A stretch of DNA of 64,000 nucleotides from Pseudoalteromonas piscicida (GTDB taxonomy: Bacteria > Pseudomonadota > Gammaproteobacteria > Enterobacterales > Alteromonadaceae): the NCBI RefSeq assembly GCF_002744175.1, contig NZ_NKHF01000060.1, positions 1-64,000 on the forward strand. Reading direction: 5' to 3'. This document shows, in pieces, positions 9,887 through 19,559 of the stretch; the first letter of the stretch is position 1, and the number at the start of each line of letters is the position of its first letter. Under the pieces are notes generated by a model. It saw only the letters and a program-made list of their open reading frames with translations. It was not told the origin of the DNA and made no database searches. The position numbers were made by a program, and so were the translations under genes.

Positions 9887-10552
9887 TTAGTTTATCCCAA
9901 GATATTTGTGTACTTGCACCGATAAACGCCAATTTTTAGCCTTGCAATTATCGATCGCCAATTTAGTTGCTTTGGCCTTTTGGCTAATTGGCTGAAGGTA
10001 TACAAGTTTAGGCTGAACACCCGTTTCTGCAAATAGCGCTTCTAACTCTTCAATATGTTTTTGCATTGCCACCGGATGCTTTATTTCATCGGCTCGTGCC
10101 ATCGCAGACGGCAATACCTTGTAGCCACCACGCATATTAATTTTTGGCGATACGGTCACCCAAGTTTCTTTAGGTGCCAGAATTTCGAACGTGCCACTGG
10201 TCTCGATTTGTGTGCTAAACCCTTTTGCGTGTAACAGATTACACAGTGGCACCAAATCAAACATACAAGGTTCGCCTCCTGTAATAACCACATGTTTCGC
10301 TTGGTAGCCACGTGCCTCAAAAATCGCCAGAATTTCTTCTGCACTAGCATTAGCCCACCATTCTGAATCAGCTTTTTTTTCAACAGTGTTATCTAATGAA
10401 ACAATAAAAGTGTCTTTCGTTTCCCACGTTTGTTTTGTGTCACACCAAGCGCAACCTACTGGACAACCTTGCAAACGTAAAAAGATCGATGGTGTCCCCG
10501 TGAAGCTAGCCTCACCCTGAATTGTTTCAAATATTTCGTTAACCTTGTACAA
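9887..10552 (-). CDS. queE: 7-carboxy-7-deazaguanine synthase (radical SAM)
   Basis: QueE converts 6-carboxytetrahydropterin to 7-carboxy-7-deazaguanine in the queuosine pathway. The 221-residue protein has the family cluster motif C30-x3-C34-x2-C37 (GCPVGCAWCDTK), followed by the GGEP motif (VVITGGEPCMFD), and ends QVHKYLGIN like E. coli QueE. The start is TTG (10552), with GGGG five bases upstream; no ATG fits the family N-terminus. It is divergent from queC, the next enzyme of the same pathway, with 124 bp between the starts. Confidence 0.94.
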   Translation of the reverse strand: MYKVNEIFETIQGEASFTGTPSIFLRLQGCPVGCAWCDTKQTWETKDTFIVSLDNTVEKKADSEWWANASAEEILAIFEARGYQAKHVVITGGEPCMFDLVPLCNLLHAKGFSTQIETSGTFEILAPKETWVTVSPKINMRGGYKVLPSAMARADEIKHPVAMQKHIEELEALFAETGVQPKLVYLQPISQKAKATKLAIDNCKAKNWRLSVQVHKYLGIN

Positions 10553-10676
10553 AATGGCCCCGTGTTTTTAGATAAAGTTGTCGAAAAATACCGCGAGAAA
10601 ATTGTCATTTATCCTGCGGCCGTGTAGTATATCGCGCCCTGAAGTAAACCTCTATCAAAATCGAGGCAAAACACCT

Positions 10677-11333
10677 ATGAGCGAAAAAGTTGTCGTCATC
10701 TATTCCGGCGGAATGGATTCTTACACCGTATTAAACAAGGCCATTAACGAAGGACATGAAGTTTATGCGTTATCTTTCAACTATGGTCAACGGCATGTAA
10801 AAGAGTTACAGGTCGCAGCAAATGTATGCGAAAAACTCGGTGTCGCTCATAAGGTTGTCGATATTTCCGCAATTAATCAGTTATTGGCAGGGTCGAGCTT
10901 AACCGACGACATTGATGTACCGGAAGGCCATTACGAAGAAGAAAGCATGAAAAGCACCATTGTGCCAAATCGAAATATGATCTTACTTTCTCTGGCCGTT
11001 GGTTATGCTGTATCACTCAAAGCAAACAAGGTATTTTATGGTGCCCACTCTGGCGATCATGCAATCTACCCAGACTGTCGACCTGAGTTCGTGAGAAAAA
11101 TGGACGATGTGTGCAGGATCGCCAATTATGATGCTGTTGAAATCGTAAGCCCTTACCTTAACAACTCCAAGATTGATATTCTTACCGATGGTTTAAGGAT
11201 GGGATTAGATTATTCAGACACTTGGACATGTTACAATGGCCGTGAAAAGGCTTGTGGTAAGTGCGGCGCTTGTCAAGAACGCTTAGAGGCGTTTGAGCTG
11301 AATAACGCGACAGACCCATTACCTTACGAATAA
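10677..11333 (+). CDS. queC: 7-cyano-7-deazaguanine (preQ0) synthase
   Basis: QueC turns 7-carboxy-7-deazaguanine into preQ0, using ATP and ammonia. From ATG 10677 the protein has 218 residues, like the family. It shows the PP-loop SGGMDS at 10-15 and a C-terminal zinc site ([22 protein letters not shown] region: four cysteines). A longer ORF from 10578 adds 33 residues absent from QueC and was rejected. It is divergent from queE. I looked for a preQ1 riboswitch in the 124-bp spacer and saw none that I can support. Confidence 0.95.
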   Translation: MSEKVVVIYSGGMDSYTVLNKAINEGHEVYALSFNYGQRHVKELQVAANVCEKLGVAHKVVDISAINQLLAGSSLTDDIDVPEGHYEEESMKSTIVPNRNMILLSLAVGYAVSLKANKVFYGAHSGDHAIYPDCRPEFVRKMDDVCRIANYDAVEIVSPYLNNSKIDILTDGLRMGLDYSDTWTCYNGREKACGKCGACQERLEAFELNNATDPLPYE

Positions 11334-11340
11334 TACACGC

Positions 11341-11372
11341 AATAAAAAAGGCCGGCATCGGCCTTTTTTATT
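11341..11372 (+). terminator. Rho-independent terminator of queC
   Basis: An AAAAAAGGCCG / CGGCCTTTTTT stem with loop GCAT ends in a T run. It lies just after the queC stop and is near-symmetrical, so it could work in both directions. Confidence 0.92.
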
Positions 11373-11378
11373 GTGCTT

Positions 11379-11586
11379 ATACCAAGTTACTTAACTAAGT
11401 GGTCTATTTGAGGCAAGGAAATTTTGTCGGTAACACCGCTACCGCCCCTTGCTATCGCCAAGATACCTACATCCAGGTAGGCACAGCAAAAATTTTGCGA
11501 TTTAGTTGTTCTAAAAAATAAATTTTTAACGTCGTTAGCACCAAGTGTACTCCCTTAAATTGAGCAGGCCTTAATGCGGATTGGTA

Positions 11587-11587
<1 letters not shown>
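11379..11587. repeat. Dispersed intergenic element (family R, full-length copy)
   Basis: A roughly 209-bp non-coding element is bounded by the inverted ends ATACCAA (11379-11385) and TTGGTAT (11581-11587). Its core (AACACCGCTACCGC, AGCAAAAATTTT, TTAGTTGTTCTAA, CTTAAATTGAGCAGG) recurs in diverged form at 36270-36460. Its two ends alone recur at 47404-47449. The right end overlaps the cysB stop by one base. There is no coding capacity, so it resembles a miniature inverted-repeat element. Confidence 0.7.
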
Positions 11588-12956
<1,369 letters not shown>

Positions 12957-13718
12957 ATGTTTGTTTCTATTATAATAATGTTGATTGTTGCACTTATCGT
13001 TATTGCTGTATGGGTGAGCGCGATCCAACAACATAAAGAGAAACAAGAAGCAGAAAGACGTAAAGAACTTACGAAACAAAAGCGAGTTATCGAAGAAGCT
13101 GAAGACGTCATTATGAATAGCAGTAATATTCCGATGTCTGAGGCCATGATTAGAATCATTCAACGCCGAGTGCATGATGCTTTGGCGATCATGGTTGAGC
13201 TATCACCTACATCTCGTGAGCTTAAGAGCCGCTTGAATGAGTCTCAAGAGCGATTAAATACGGCACCAGAGAAAACCGCAGATACCGACTCTATTGCATT
13301 ACCAGACAATGACAAACAACTGATTTCTTTGGTGCAAGGCATTAAGAAACTTCGTCAGCTACTGCGTTCAGAGCACAGTAAAGGCAAAGTTGACACACAA
13401 TTATTCGTTAACGAAGACCGTAGGTTAGAGCACTTTCAACTAAGAATAAATGTTGAAAGCCAGATAAAGCGAGGCCTCTCAGCACGGACTGCCAACATGG
13501 TAGGTTCCGCACGTCAGTACTTTGAAAAAGCTTATGCAACCATTTGCGCGGTGTCTTATACGGATGAATACGTTAAAGAAAAGAAGGCACAACTTGAAGT
13601 CTACCTAGAAGAAATTAGTAGCGAGCTGCGCGCCTCAAATGCTTCTGCGGTGAAGAAAAAAGCAGAGCAAGAGAAAGACGACTTGGACGTACTATTCGCC
13701 CCCAAAAAGAAGTGGTAA
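12957..13718 (+). CDS. Membrane-anchored coiled-coil protein of unknown function
   Basis: A 253-residue protein that I do not recognise. ATG 12957 follows AAGAGAT; the longer GTG ORF from 12900 adds 19 residues before the hydrophobic segment. Residues 1-21 form one membrane span (FVSIIIMLIVALIVIAVWVSA). A charged cytoplasmic part follows (QQHKEKQEAERRKELTKQK) with high coiled-coil propensity, and then helical regions through residue 250. This implies a single-pass inner-membrane protein with a large helical cytoplasmic domain. A clear terminator follows, so it is its own transcript. Confidence 0.6.
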   Translation: MFVSIIIMLIVALIVIAVWVSAIQQHKEKQEAERRKELTKQKRVIEEAEDVIMNSSNIPMSEAMIRIIQRRVHDALAIMVELSPTSRELKSRLNESQERLNTAPEKTADTDSIALPDNDKQLISLVQGIKKLRQLLRSEHSKGKVDTQLFVNEDRRLEHFQLRINVESQIKRGLSARTANMVGSARQYFEKAYATICAVSYTDEYVKEKKAQLEVYLEEISSELRASNASAVKKKAEQEKDDLDVLFAPKKKW

Positions 13719-13751
13719 CGCTACAAGGTTTTTCACTAAATCAATCATTTT

Positions 13752-13778
13752 AAAGGCTGAGAGTTCAGCCTTTTTTAT
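13752..13778 (+). terminator. Rho-independent terminator
   Basis: An AAGGCTGA / TCAGCCTT stem with loop GAGT and a T run lies 33 bp after the stop of the coiled-coil gene. Confidence 0.88.
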
Positions 13779-14006
13779 CCTATTTGTGCCCATCAATACG
13801 ACCTTCGTTCAAATACTCCCTTCCCCTACGCTAGTCCAGATAGTATTTCATCTTTCAAATTGATTGGAAGATTAATGCAATTGATATAACACCGAAAGGA
13901 ATAACAGGCGCTAAGAAGCGAGTTGCTATTCCTAATTCATAAGCCTTAATGCGTTTTGTAGCATTCACCGTCTAGCAAGAAAACGCTACAGCTGAACGTA
14001 CTCACG

Positions 14007-15295
14007 TTATCCAAAAGCAAACTTTACAATAAAGAGCAAGGTTAACACCCAAACGCTGATGCTTATCTCATTCGCCTTGTTACACATTAATTTCACCGCT
14101 GTATAAGAGATAAATCCGAGTGCAATACCATGAGCAATGGAAAAAGTGAGCGGAGTCATTAGCAACACAACACTGACGGGGATCGCATCACTCATTTCAT
14201 CCCAATTGATAAGTTTTAAATTCTGTAGCATTAACACAGAAACATATAAGATTGCACCAGCGGTCGCATACGCTGGAACCATCTGTGCTAAAGGCGCAAA
14301 AAACATCATCAACAAGAAACAAATACCCACAACCACTGCGGTCAAGCCTGTGCGTCCTCCAACAGACACACCTGACACAGACTCAATATAAGAGGTCGTT
14401 GTCGAAGTACCAAGCACCGAGCCTGCTATGGTTGCCGTACTATCAGCCGACAGCGCTCTCCCAAGCCGAGGCATACGGCCATGGTCATCAGATAACCCTG
14501 CTTTTTGAGTTACAGCCACTAGCGTGCCACTGGTATCGAATAGATCAACAAAAAGAAAAGCGAACACAACACTCAGCATCGAAAGTTCAAAAATACCGCT
14601 CAAGTCTAATTGCATATAGGTAGGTGCAATACTGGGTGGCATATCCACTACCCCATGGTAATCGACGAGCCCTAGACCCCAAGCAATACCTGTGACCATC
14701 AAAATACTGATCAACACACCACTTTTAACCTCTCTATACATCAAAGCGGCAATAACAAAGAAGCTGGCTATTGCCAATAGTGGCCCTGGAGATGTGATAT
14801 CACCAAGTTGAACTAAGGTTGCTTTACTAGCTACTACAATTTTGCATTTTTCAACGCGATTAACGCTAAAAATGCACCTATACCTGCAGCAATTGCGCGT
14901 TTTAATACTAAAGGAATCGCCTGGATCACCCACTCTCGTATTTTGAACACACTGAGAATTAAAAACAGGCAGCCAGACATAAACACAGCTCCCAGCGCAC
15001 TTTGCCAAGAATATCCCATTCCGAGTACAACACCATATGTAAAAAAGGCATTTAGACCCATGCCAGGCGCGAGCGCGAGTGGATAATTAGCCCACAATCC
15101 CATAATAAAGCAACCAATAGCGGCCGCTATACAAGTTGCAACAAATGCTGCCCCATGATCCATGCCAGCTTCAGCTAGCATTGCAGGGTTTACAAAAACA
15201 ATGTAAACCATAGTAACAAATGTCGTTAAGCCAGCAATCACCTCAGTTTTTACGTTAGTGTGCATAGCTTGCAGTGAAAATAAGCGCTCGAGCAT
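14007..15295 (-). pseudogene. NCS2-family purine permease interrupted by a frameshift
   Basis: The two reading frames together spell a complete nucleobase:cation symporter of the AzgA-like (COG2252) group, which imports adenine, guanine or hypoxanthine. The first frame (ATG 15295 to TAG 14834-14836) covers TNVKTEVIAGLTTFVTMVY to LIALKNA. The second continues with IVVASKATLVQLGDI to the end at 14007, including DLFDTSGTL. The break lies at a run of four A on the coding strand (14840-14843). One extra A would restore ALKNAKIVVASK, the expected sequence. Either a real one-base deletion, a sequencing error or, less likely, frameshifting explains it. The start at 15295 fits the family; the ORF reaching 15340 does not. 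Confidence 0.85.
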
Positions 15296-15416
15296 AGTAA
15301 AAATTACAAATTTAAGGAACAAGTAGTTGGATTTTAACACGAATCACTTTAAAACTCGGACAAATTAGTTAAAATTCAGCTACACTCTGCTTATCAACAT
15401 TATTGCGAATAAAGAT

Positions 15417-15866
15417 ATGGATCAAAATAGCACTGACAACTCAGCAAATCATGATTTAGAACAGCAACTGCTGAATGTGCTTGAATTTGTTACATCACCA
15501 TTAAAAGCAGACGCAAAGTTCCCAGATTTAAACGACAACACGCAAGCACTCAAAAAAGGCCTCTACTACCTAAAAGAGAAGTCATTTCCACTTGCGGCAA
15601 AATGGTTGAGGTTGGCCGCAATGTCTGGAGATCTTAAAGCACAGTTCTTTTTGGGCCTGTTATTTATGAAAGGACAAGGCGTGCCTCCAAGCCCTTTTCA
15701 TGCTGCCGCTTGGTTAAGTTTAGCCAGTAGTCAAGGTCACAAAGGCGCAGAGCAAGTACTCCTAGATGTCAGACGCTTTTTAACCACAAAACGCTTTCGC
15801 GACGCCCAGTGCTATGCTGCAACCTTATACGAGCAAATTCACCAGCTTCAGCATATTAGTCAATAA
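15417..15866 (+). CDS. Sel1-like (TPR-type) repeat protein
   Basis: A 149-residue soluble protein. Residues about 50-120 form two Sel1-like helical repeats (FPLAAKWLRLAAMSGDLKAQ, FHAAAWLSLASSQGHKGAEQ) separated by LGLLFMKGQGVP, the usual Sel1 linker. Such repeats mediate protein contacts. No enzyme motif, signal peptide or membrane span was found. It is divergent from the purine permease. Function unknown. Confidence 0.7.
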   Translation: MDQNSTDNSANHDLEQQLLNVLEFVTSPLKADAKFPDLNDNTQALKKGLYYLKEKSFPLAAKWLRLAAMSGDLKAQFFLGLLFMKGQGVPPSPFHAAAWLSLASSQGHKGAEQVLLDVRRFLTTKRFRDAQCYAATLYEQIHQLQHISQ

Positions 15867-16104
15867 AGCCCCGTTCATTTCAAGTCTACTAAGCGCTGCC
15901 TATATCATACTCACTGATATACGTTACTTCGCTCAAACCAAAGCACTGTACAAATAAACAGTGTCATTTAGCTTATGCCTTTGCTAAGCAAAGCGTAATC
16001 AACCTAGTGCTTTACCAAAAAAATACAAAACACTGTTTTTACTATGTTTTTATATAAGATCAAATTCTAAAAGCTAAATTTGTTCAAAAAGTTATCAATT
16101 TTTC

Positions 16105-16133
16105 TTGCATTAAAACACTGTATAAACTACTGT
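16105..16133 (+). promoter_or_regulatory. Possible sigma-70 promoter of sulA
   Basis: TTGCAT (16105-16110) and TACTGT (16128-16133) are spaced 17 bp and stand just upstream of the LexA box. The match to consensus is moderate. Confidence 0.4.
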
Positions 16134-16140
16134 ATACGTG

Positions 16141-16160
16141 TACTGTATAGATAACCAGTG
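16141..16160 (+). promoter_or_regulatory. LexA (SOS) box
   Basis: TACTGTATAGATAACCAGTG carries CTG-N10-CAG and closely follows the gammaproteobacterial LexA consensus. It ends two bases before the sulA ATG, so LexA would cover the initiation region as well as the 3' side of the promoter. Confidence 0.8.
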
Positions 16161-16162
16161 AG

Positions 16163-16564
16163 ATGACTATGTTACATAACAATGCACTTTTAACCACCAA
16201 AAGCCCAACCTACTGCACATTAAACAAGATTAACGCTGTGCATGTTGAAGACGAAATTGTCGCAAGCTTGGAGTTACTGAAAGTTTTACATAAATGTCAA
16301 CATAAGCATGGTTGGACGTTGCTTATAGCCCCAGATAACGTACCAAACAAATCTCTACTGGAAAGCAATTCAGTTGATGCAAGCAAACTACTGGTGATCA
16401 GACAAAAACATATTTATGACTTAGAGTACGTATTAAAGAGCGCAATTATTAACGGCAACTTTGCCGCTGTCGTGCTTTGGACAGATATCGCAAATGTAGA
16501 AGGGATCAACAAAATGGAATTGCCAGTCTCTGATGTTGCGATCCACTGTTTTCAGCGTGCTTAA
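16163..16564 (+). CDS. sulA: SOS cell-division inhibitor SulA
   Basis: The 133-residue protein resembles SulA, which binds FtsZ and blocks septation during the SOS response. The matching stretch is the central core: LLKVLHKCQHKHGWTLLIAP parallels the SulA segment around QQSRWQLWLTP, and the stretch ending GNFAAVVLWTDI parallels the SulA stretch around TGNYSVVIGW. The N- and C-termini diverge, as is normal for this fast-evolving family. A LexA box directly upstream supports the assignment. The ATG at 16163 or 16169 could be used. The neighbour 50 bp downstream is ychJ. Confidence 0.82.
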   Translation: MTMLHNNALLTTKSPTYCTLNKINAVHVEDEIVASLELLKVLHKCQHKHGWTLLIAPDNVPNKSLLESNSVDASKLLVIRQKHIYDLEYVLKSAIINGNFAAVVLWTDIANVEGINKMELPVSDVAIHCFQRA

Positions 16565-16613
16565 AAAGTTACAATGGCATGATATAAATTTAAATTCAGA
16601 AGATACGCCTGTT

Positions 16614-17078
16614 ATGTCTTGTTATTGCAACTCCTCTCTTCCTTATTCACAGTGTTGTGAGCCTTATGTAAAAGGCACTAAAACTGCTGAGAGTCCGCAA
16701 AAATTAATGCGCTCTCGCTACAGTGCTTATTGCAGGAGTGAAGCTGAATACATTTTTAAAACCTATGCTAAGGCTAAACAAGCGGAGAATAGCATTGAGG
16801 ATATAGCTGCGTTTGCTGCTTATGCTCGATTTATAAAACTTGAAGTGATCGATGAAGTAATAGAAGCAACATCAGGGATCGTGGAGTTTAAGGCCCATTA
16901 CATCGCAGACAACTGTCATTATGTTTTACATGAAAGATCTAACTTCATTACCGAAGAAAGTCTGTGGCGCTACCTCGATGGCGAGTTATATGACACACCT
17001 ATTGTGAAACTAGGCCGGAATGACTTATGCCCCTGCAACAGCAATAAAAAATATAAGAAATGTCATGGTGCATCCTAA
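16614..17078 (+). CDS. ychJ: YchJ-family SEC-C motif protein (UPF0225)
   Basis: From ATG 16614 the product has 154 residues, near E. coli YchJ in length. It carries an N-terminal SEC-C-like metal motif (CYCNSSLPYSQCC), the conserved stretch LMRSRYSAYCRSEAEYI, a central NTF2-like beta region, and a C-terminal SEC-C zinc motif (GRNDLCPCNSNKKYKKCHG). The ORF from 16533 adds 27 residues overlapping sulA and is not needed. The biochemical role of the family is unknown; the zinc motifs suggest protein or ribosome association. Confidence 0.9.
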   Translation: MSCYCNSSLPYSQCCEPYVKGTKTAESPQKLMRSRYSAYCRSEAEYIFKTYAKAKQAENSIEDIAAFAAYARFIKLEVIDEVIEATSGIVEFKAHYIADNCHYVLHERSNFITEESLWRYLDGELYDTPIVKLGRNDLCPCNSNKKYKKCHGAS

Positions 17079-17224
17079 GCACCTCAACTAGAGCAGTTAA
17101 ATAGCAGAATTTTTGCCTAGCTATTTCTGCGCTTCAAATAGCGCATTTACTTAATACATTTAGTATTATTGATGCTACGAATGCGCAGCTTAAGTCAAAA
17201 AGTTTTGATGAAGATTAATAAAAG

Positions 17225-17746
17225 CTAGGCGCTTACTCGTAACATGCTTTGCATGTCTCCTGCTGCAATTTGGTCATAAAAACCCGCCGCATCCATTTGC
17301 TTGTCGGCAACAAGCTCTAACTTCCCCTGAGTCTTGGCGAGACGCTTTTTAGCCGCGGGTTCTAGATTCTCAACAACTTCCAGTGGAATATGTTTTTTAT
17401 CGTTACGTGGAGCAAAAGGCTCAGGGTTGAGACTTTCTTTTAGTTTTAAGGTGGTCATCGCCCCCATTGCAACCAGTTGTGCATTATGCTGTCCGATCAG
17501 CATATTGTATTCTTCAGGAGCGAGGGGTTTTTGTGGACCAACCTCAAACTGCTTTTTTAAAGCCGCTTCGGAGTTATCTTTTGCTATTTGTTCAGATTTC
17601 GGCAGATGGAATTGGCTAAAATCTAATGCATCTGTAGACAGCATAGATAGCAGCATTGCAAAGTCAGCAGATCGAGTCTCATGAACGCTAATATTTAACG
17701 CAGACCCTAATTGCGACTCACTGATTAAAACGCCATCAATTTGCAT
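17225..17746 (-). CDS. Conserved hypothetical protein (VC2046/SO_2500-like)
   Basis: A 173-residue soluble protein from ATG 17746 (GGA just upstream; a TTG three codons earlier is possible). The N-terminal block LISESQLGSALNISVHETRS with ADFAMLLSMLSTDALDFSQF recalls an uncharacterised Vibrio/Shewanella family, but I cannot confirm this without a search. No enzyme motif, signal or membrane span was found. The C-terminal half is charged and helical. It stands alone between ychJ (convergent) and the tRNA-Tyr pair. Confidence 0.6.
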   Translation of the reverse strand: MQIDGVLISESQLGSALNISVHETRSADFAMLLSMLSTDALDFSQFHLPKSEQIAKDNSEAALKKQFEVGPQKPLAPEEYNMLIGQHNAQLVAMGAMTTLKLKESLNPEPFAPRNDKKHIPLEVVENLEPAAKKRLAKTQGKLELVADKQMDAAGFYDQIAAGDMQSMLRVSA

Positions 17747-17858
17747 GTATTCCAACCGATTATTCTACTGTTTCAGAATTTATCGACATTTTTCGGAAAA
17801 ACTTTAGTAGTTTTCTTTACTTCGGAAAAAACTTTGTTATTATCAGCGCCGTTGTTTT

Positions 17859-17943
17859 GGAGGGGTTCCCGAGCGGCCAAAGGGATCAGACTGTAAATCT
17901 GACGGCTCTGCCTTCGCTGGTTCGAATCCAGCTCCCTCCACCA
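17859..17943 (+). tRNA. tRNA-Tyr (GTA), copy 1
   Basis: An 85-nt tRNA with a long variable arm. The acceptor is GGAGGGG, the anticodon GTA lies in CTGTAAATC, the T-arm is GGTTCGAATCC, and CCA is encoded. It is identical to copy 2 except for one base in the variable arm. Confidence 0.95.
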
Positions 17944-17970
17944 TCTTTAAAGCACAACTTTCCAAAATAT

Positions 17971-18055
17971 GGAGGGGTTCCCGAGCGGCCAAAGGGATCA
18001 GACTGTAAATCTGACGGCTCAGCCTTCGCTGGTTCGAATCCAGCTCCCTCCACCA
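17971..18055 (+). tRNA. tRNA-Tyr (GTA), copy 2
   Basis: An 85-nt tRNA with the same acceptor, GTA anticodon, long variable arm and encoded CCA as copy 1, 27 bp downstream. The single difference is in the variable arm (CTCAGCC instead of CTCTGCC). A tandem tyrosine tRNA pair is common in gammaproteobacteria. Confidence 0.95.
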
Positions 18056-18272
18056 TTTTGCACCATCTCACTATTTTGCATAAGCGGTTAGAGCTTGCTG
18101 TAAAAACGATGCCGTAAACCTGTTGTTGAAATCATAGCCATTCTATAGCTACAAACCCGATAAACCGTGTAAAGTACGTTCGTCTCACTAAAAATTTTTA
18201 CCATGATAACTCCTCATCTTTGCCAATTAAGGTTATCCTGACAGTTAACTTTACGTAATAGGTAACTATGCT

Positions 18273-18668
18273 ATGGATATCAGTACTGTTGCTAAAAAAT
18301 CAGGGCTACCAGCTTCTACACTCAGGTATTATGAAGAAAAGGGGTTGATCCGCTCGATTGGACGACAAGGCCTTAAGCGAGTTTTTCCGCCTTCAATTTT
18401 AGAAAGACTCGCGTTAATTTCATTAGGAAGAAATGCGGGGTTCTCGTTAGATGAAATCGCGACCATGTTCACATCAAATAGCTCGGCCGAGATTGATCGA
18501 AATAAGCTACAATCCAAAGCGGATGAATTAAACGATACCATAAGGCATTTAACCGCGATGCGAGACGGTCTATACCATGCTGCAAAATGCCCAGCGCCTA
18601 GCCACTTTGAGTGCCCTACTTTTCAAAAGCTATTAAAGCGTGCAAGTAAAGTGAGGCCGAACAAGTAG
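18273..18668 (+). CDS. MerR-family transcriptional regulator
   Basis: A 131-residue regulator. Residues 2-68 are the MerR winged helix (ISTVAKKSGLPASTLRYYEEKGLI, then the second helix pair with GFSLDEIATMF). A dimerisation coiled coil spans about 75-102. The C-terminus holds C106-P and C114-P (AKCPAPSHFECPTF), a possible metal- or redox-sensing pair. The signal is unknown. It faces the convergent YgjP-like gene with only 9 bp between the stops. No operator could be named confidently. Confidence 0.85.
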   Translation: MDISTVAKKSGLPASTLRYYEEKGLIRSIGRQGLKRVFPPSILERLALISLGRNAGFSLDEIATMFTSNSSAEIDRNKLQSKADELNDTIRHLTAMRDGLYHAAKCPAPSHFECPTFQKLLKRASKVRPNK

Positions 18669-18677
18669 TTGCTTGTA

Positions 18678-19334
18678 TTATTTTTCTATCATTAAGCGAC
18701 GGCCATGCTCTCGCAGATAACTGCGCGCCCTTTGGTGCCCTGCTCCATAGTGTTTAGTTACCAAGTTCCAAAAAGCATGGTTGTGGGCCATAACGTGGTA
18801 ATGACAAAGTTCGTGTACTACCACATAATCTATTACCCATTTAGGTGCGCCCACCAACAATGTGTTAAATGCCAATACCCCTTTTGATGAAAAACTTCCC
18901 CAACGGCTTTTGTAAATCCTCACTTTGAGAGTGTCGAATCGCGCCTGAATAGCTGGCTGGTATTTTGCGATGACTACCTCTAGATAGTTAATCAGAATTC
19001 TCTTTAATATGTTGATAAGCTCTTCCCACTCGTTTGAGGATTGGCGCAACGTTACGTATTTATTGAGAAAATCAATGGATGAAACACCTGAGTCCGTCCG
19101 TTGGATAACAAAGGTTTCTCCAAAAATCTGAACTGTACCTGTGTCTAATGGACGCTGAGCAACCTCAACCACCTTCAGTTCGAGCTTAGATCTGATCCAA
19201 TCAGATTTACTTTCAACCCAACTGTGGAGCCAGCGCTCACAGATTTGCTCTGGCGCGTACACAAATACTTGTCCAGACTTTATTTTTATCGCAACGCTTT
19301 TACGTTTTTGGCTCTTCTTTAATTGATATTGCAA
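18678..19334 (-). CDS. YgjP-like M48 metallopeptidase
   Basis: A 218-residue protein of the YgjP/DUF45 group. The zinc motif HELCH is at 174-178, followed by the third histidine in AHNHAFW near 184-186. The N-terminal beta region has the family stretch KSVAIKIKSGQVFVYAP, and the middle has KSRWGSFSSKGVLAFN. The fold is that of SprT-like metalloproteases; the substrate is unknown. The start is TTG 19334, chosen for lack of any ATG with a better context, and the ribosome-binding site is weak. Confidence 0.85.
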   Translation of the reverse strand: MQYQLKKSQKRKSVAIKIKSGQVFVYAPEQICERWLHSWVESKSDWIRSKLELKVVEVAQRPLDTGTVQIFGETFVIQRTDSGVSSIDFLNKYVTLRQSSNEWEELINILKRILINYLEVVIAKYQPAIQARFDTLKVRIYKSRWGSFSSKGVLAFNTLLVGAPKWVIDYVVVHELCHYHVMAHNHAFWNLVTKHYGAGHQRARSYLREHGRRLMIEK

Positions 19335-19559
19335 AGTAAAAAATTCTTGATGCTAAAGCTGCCATTATGTACGAGGTAAATTCTCGAGTCACTCCCCAAC
19401 ACAAACATAGACGTGGGGCTTTACGCCTAGTCACATAGTATATACTTAGGCTTTGCTTTCTAACACTTTCTAATTTAGAAAGTTTTTTTAGTTAAATCAC
19501 CGTATTTATTTTTTTTGCTGCTACGCTTAGTAAAAAAGGCATTTTGAATTAGGCAACTC

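Noticed and set aside
10553..10676. Possible preQ1 riboswitch before queC
   Set aside because: No class I pseudoknot core or convincing class II fold is visible, and queC makes preQ0 rather than transporting it. A covariance-model search would settle it.
14834..15008. Programmed ribosomal frameshifting in the purine permease gene
   Set aside because: The site is not a classic X-XXY-YYZ heptamer, and no stimulatory hairpin is evident. Simple mutation or read error is more likely.
17859..18055. CRISPR-like direct repeat
   Set aside because: There are only two copies, and both are complete tRNA genes. No CRISPR array or cas gene occurs in the window.
17857..18117. Plus-strand ORF of 86 codons with an internal repeat
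   Set aside because: It is translation of the two tandem tRNA-Tyr genes; the repeat is the tRNA duplication.
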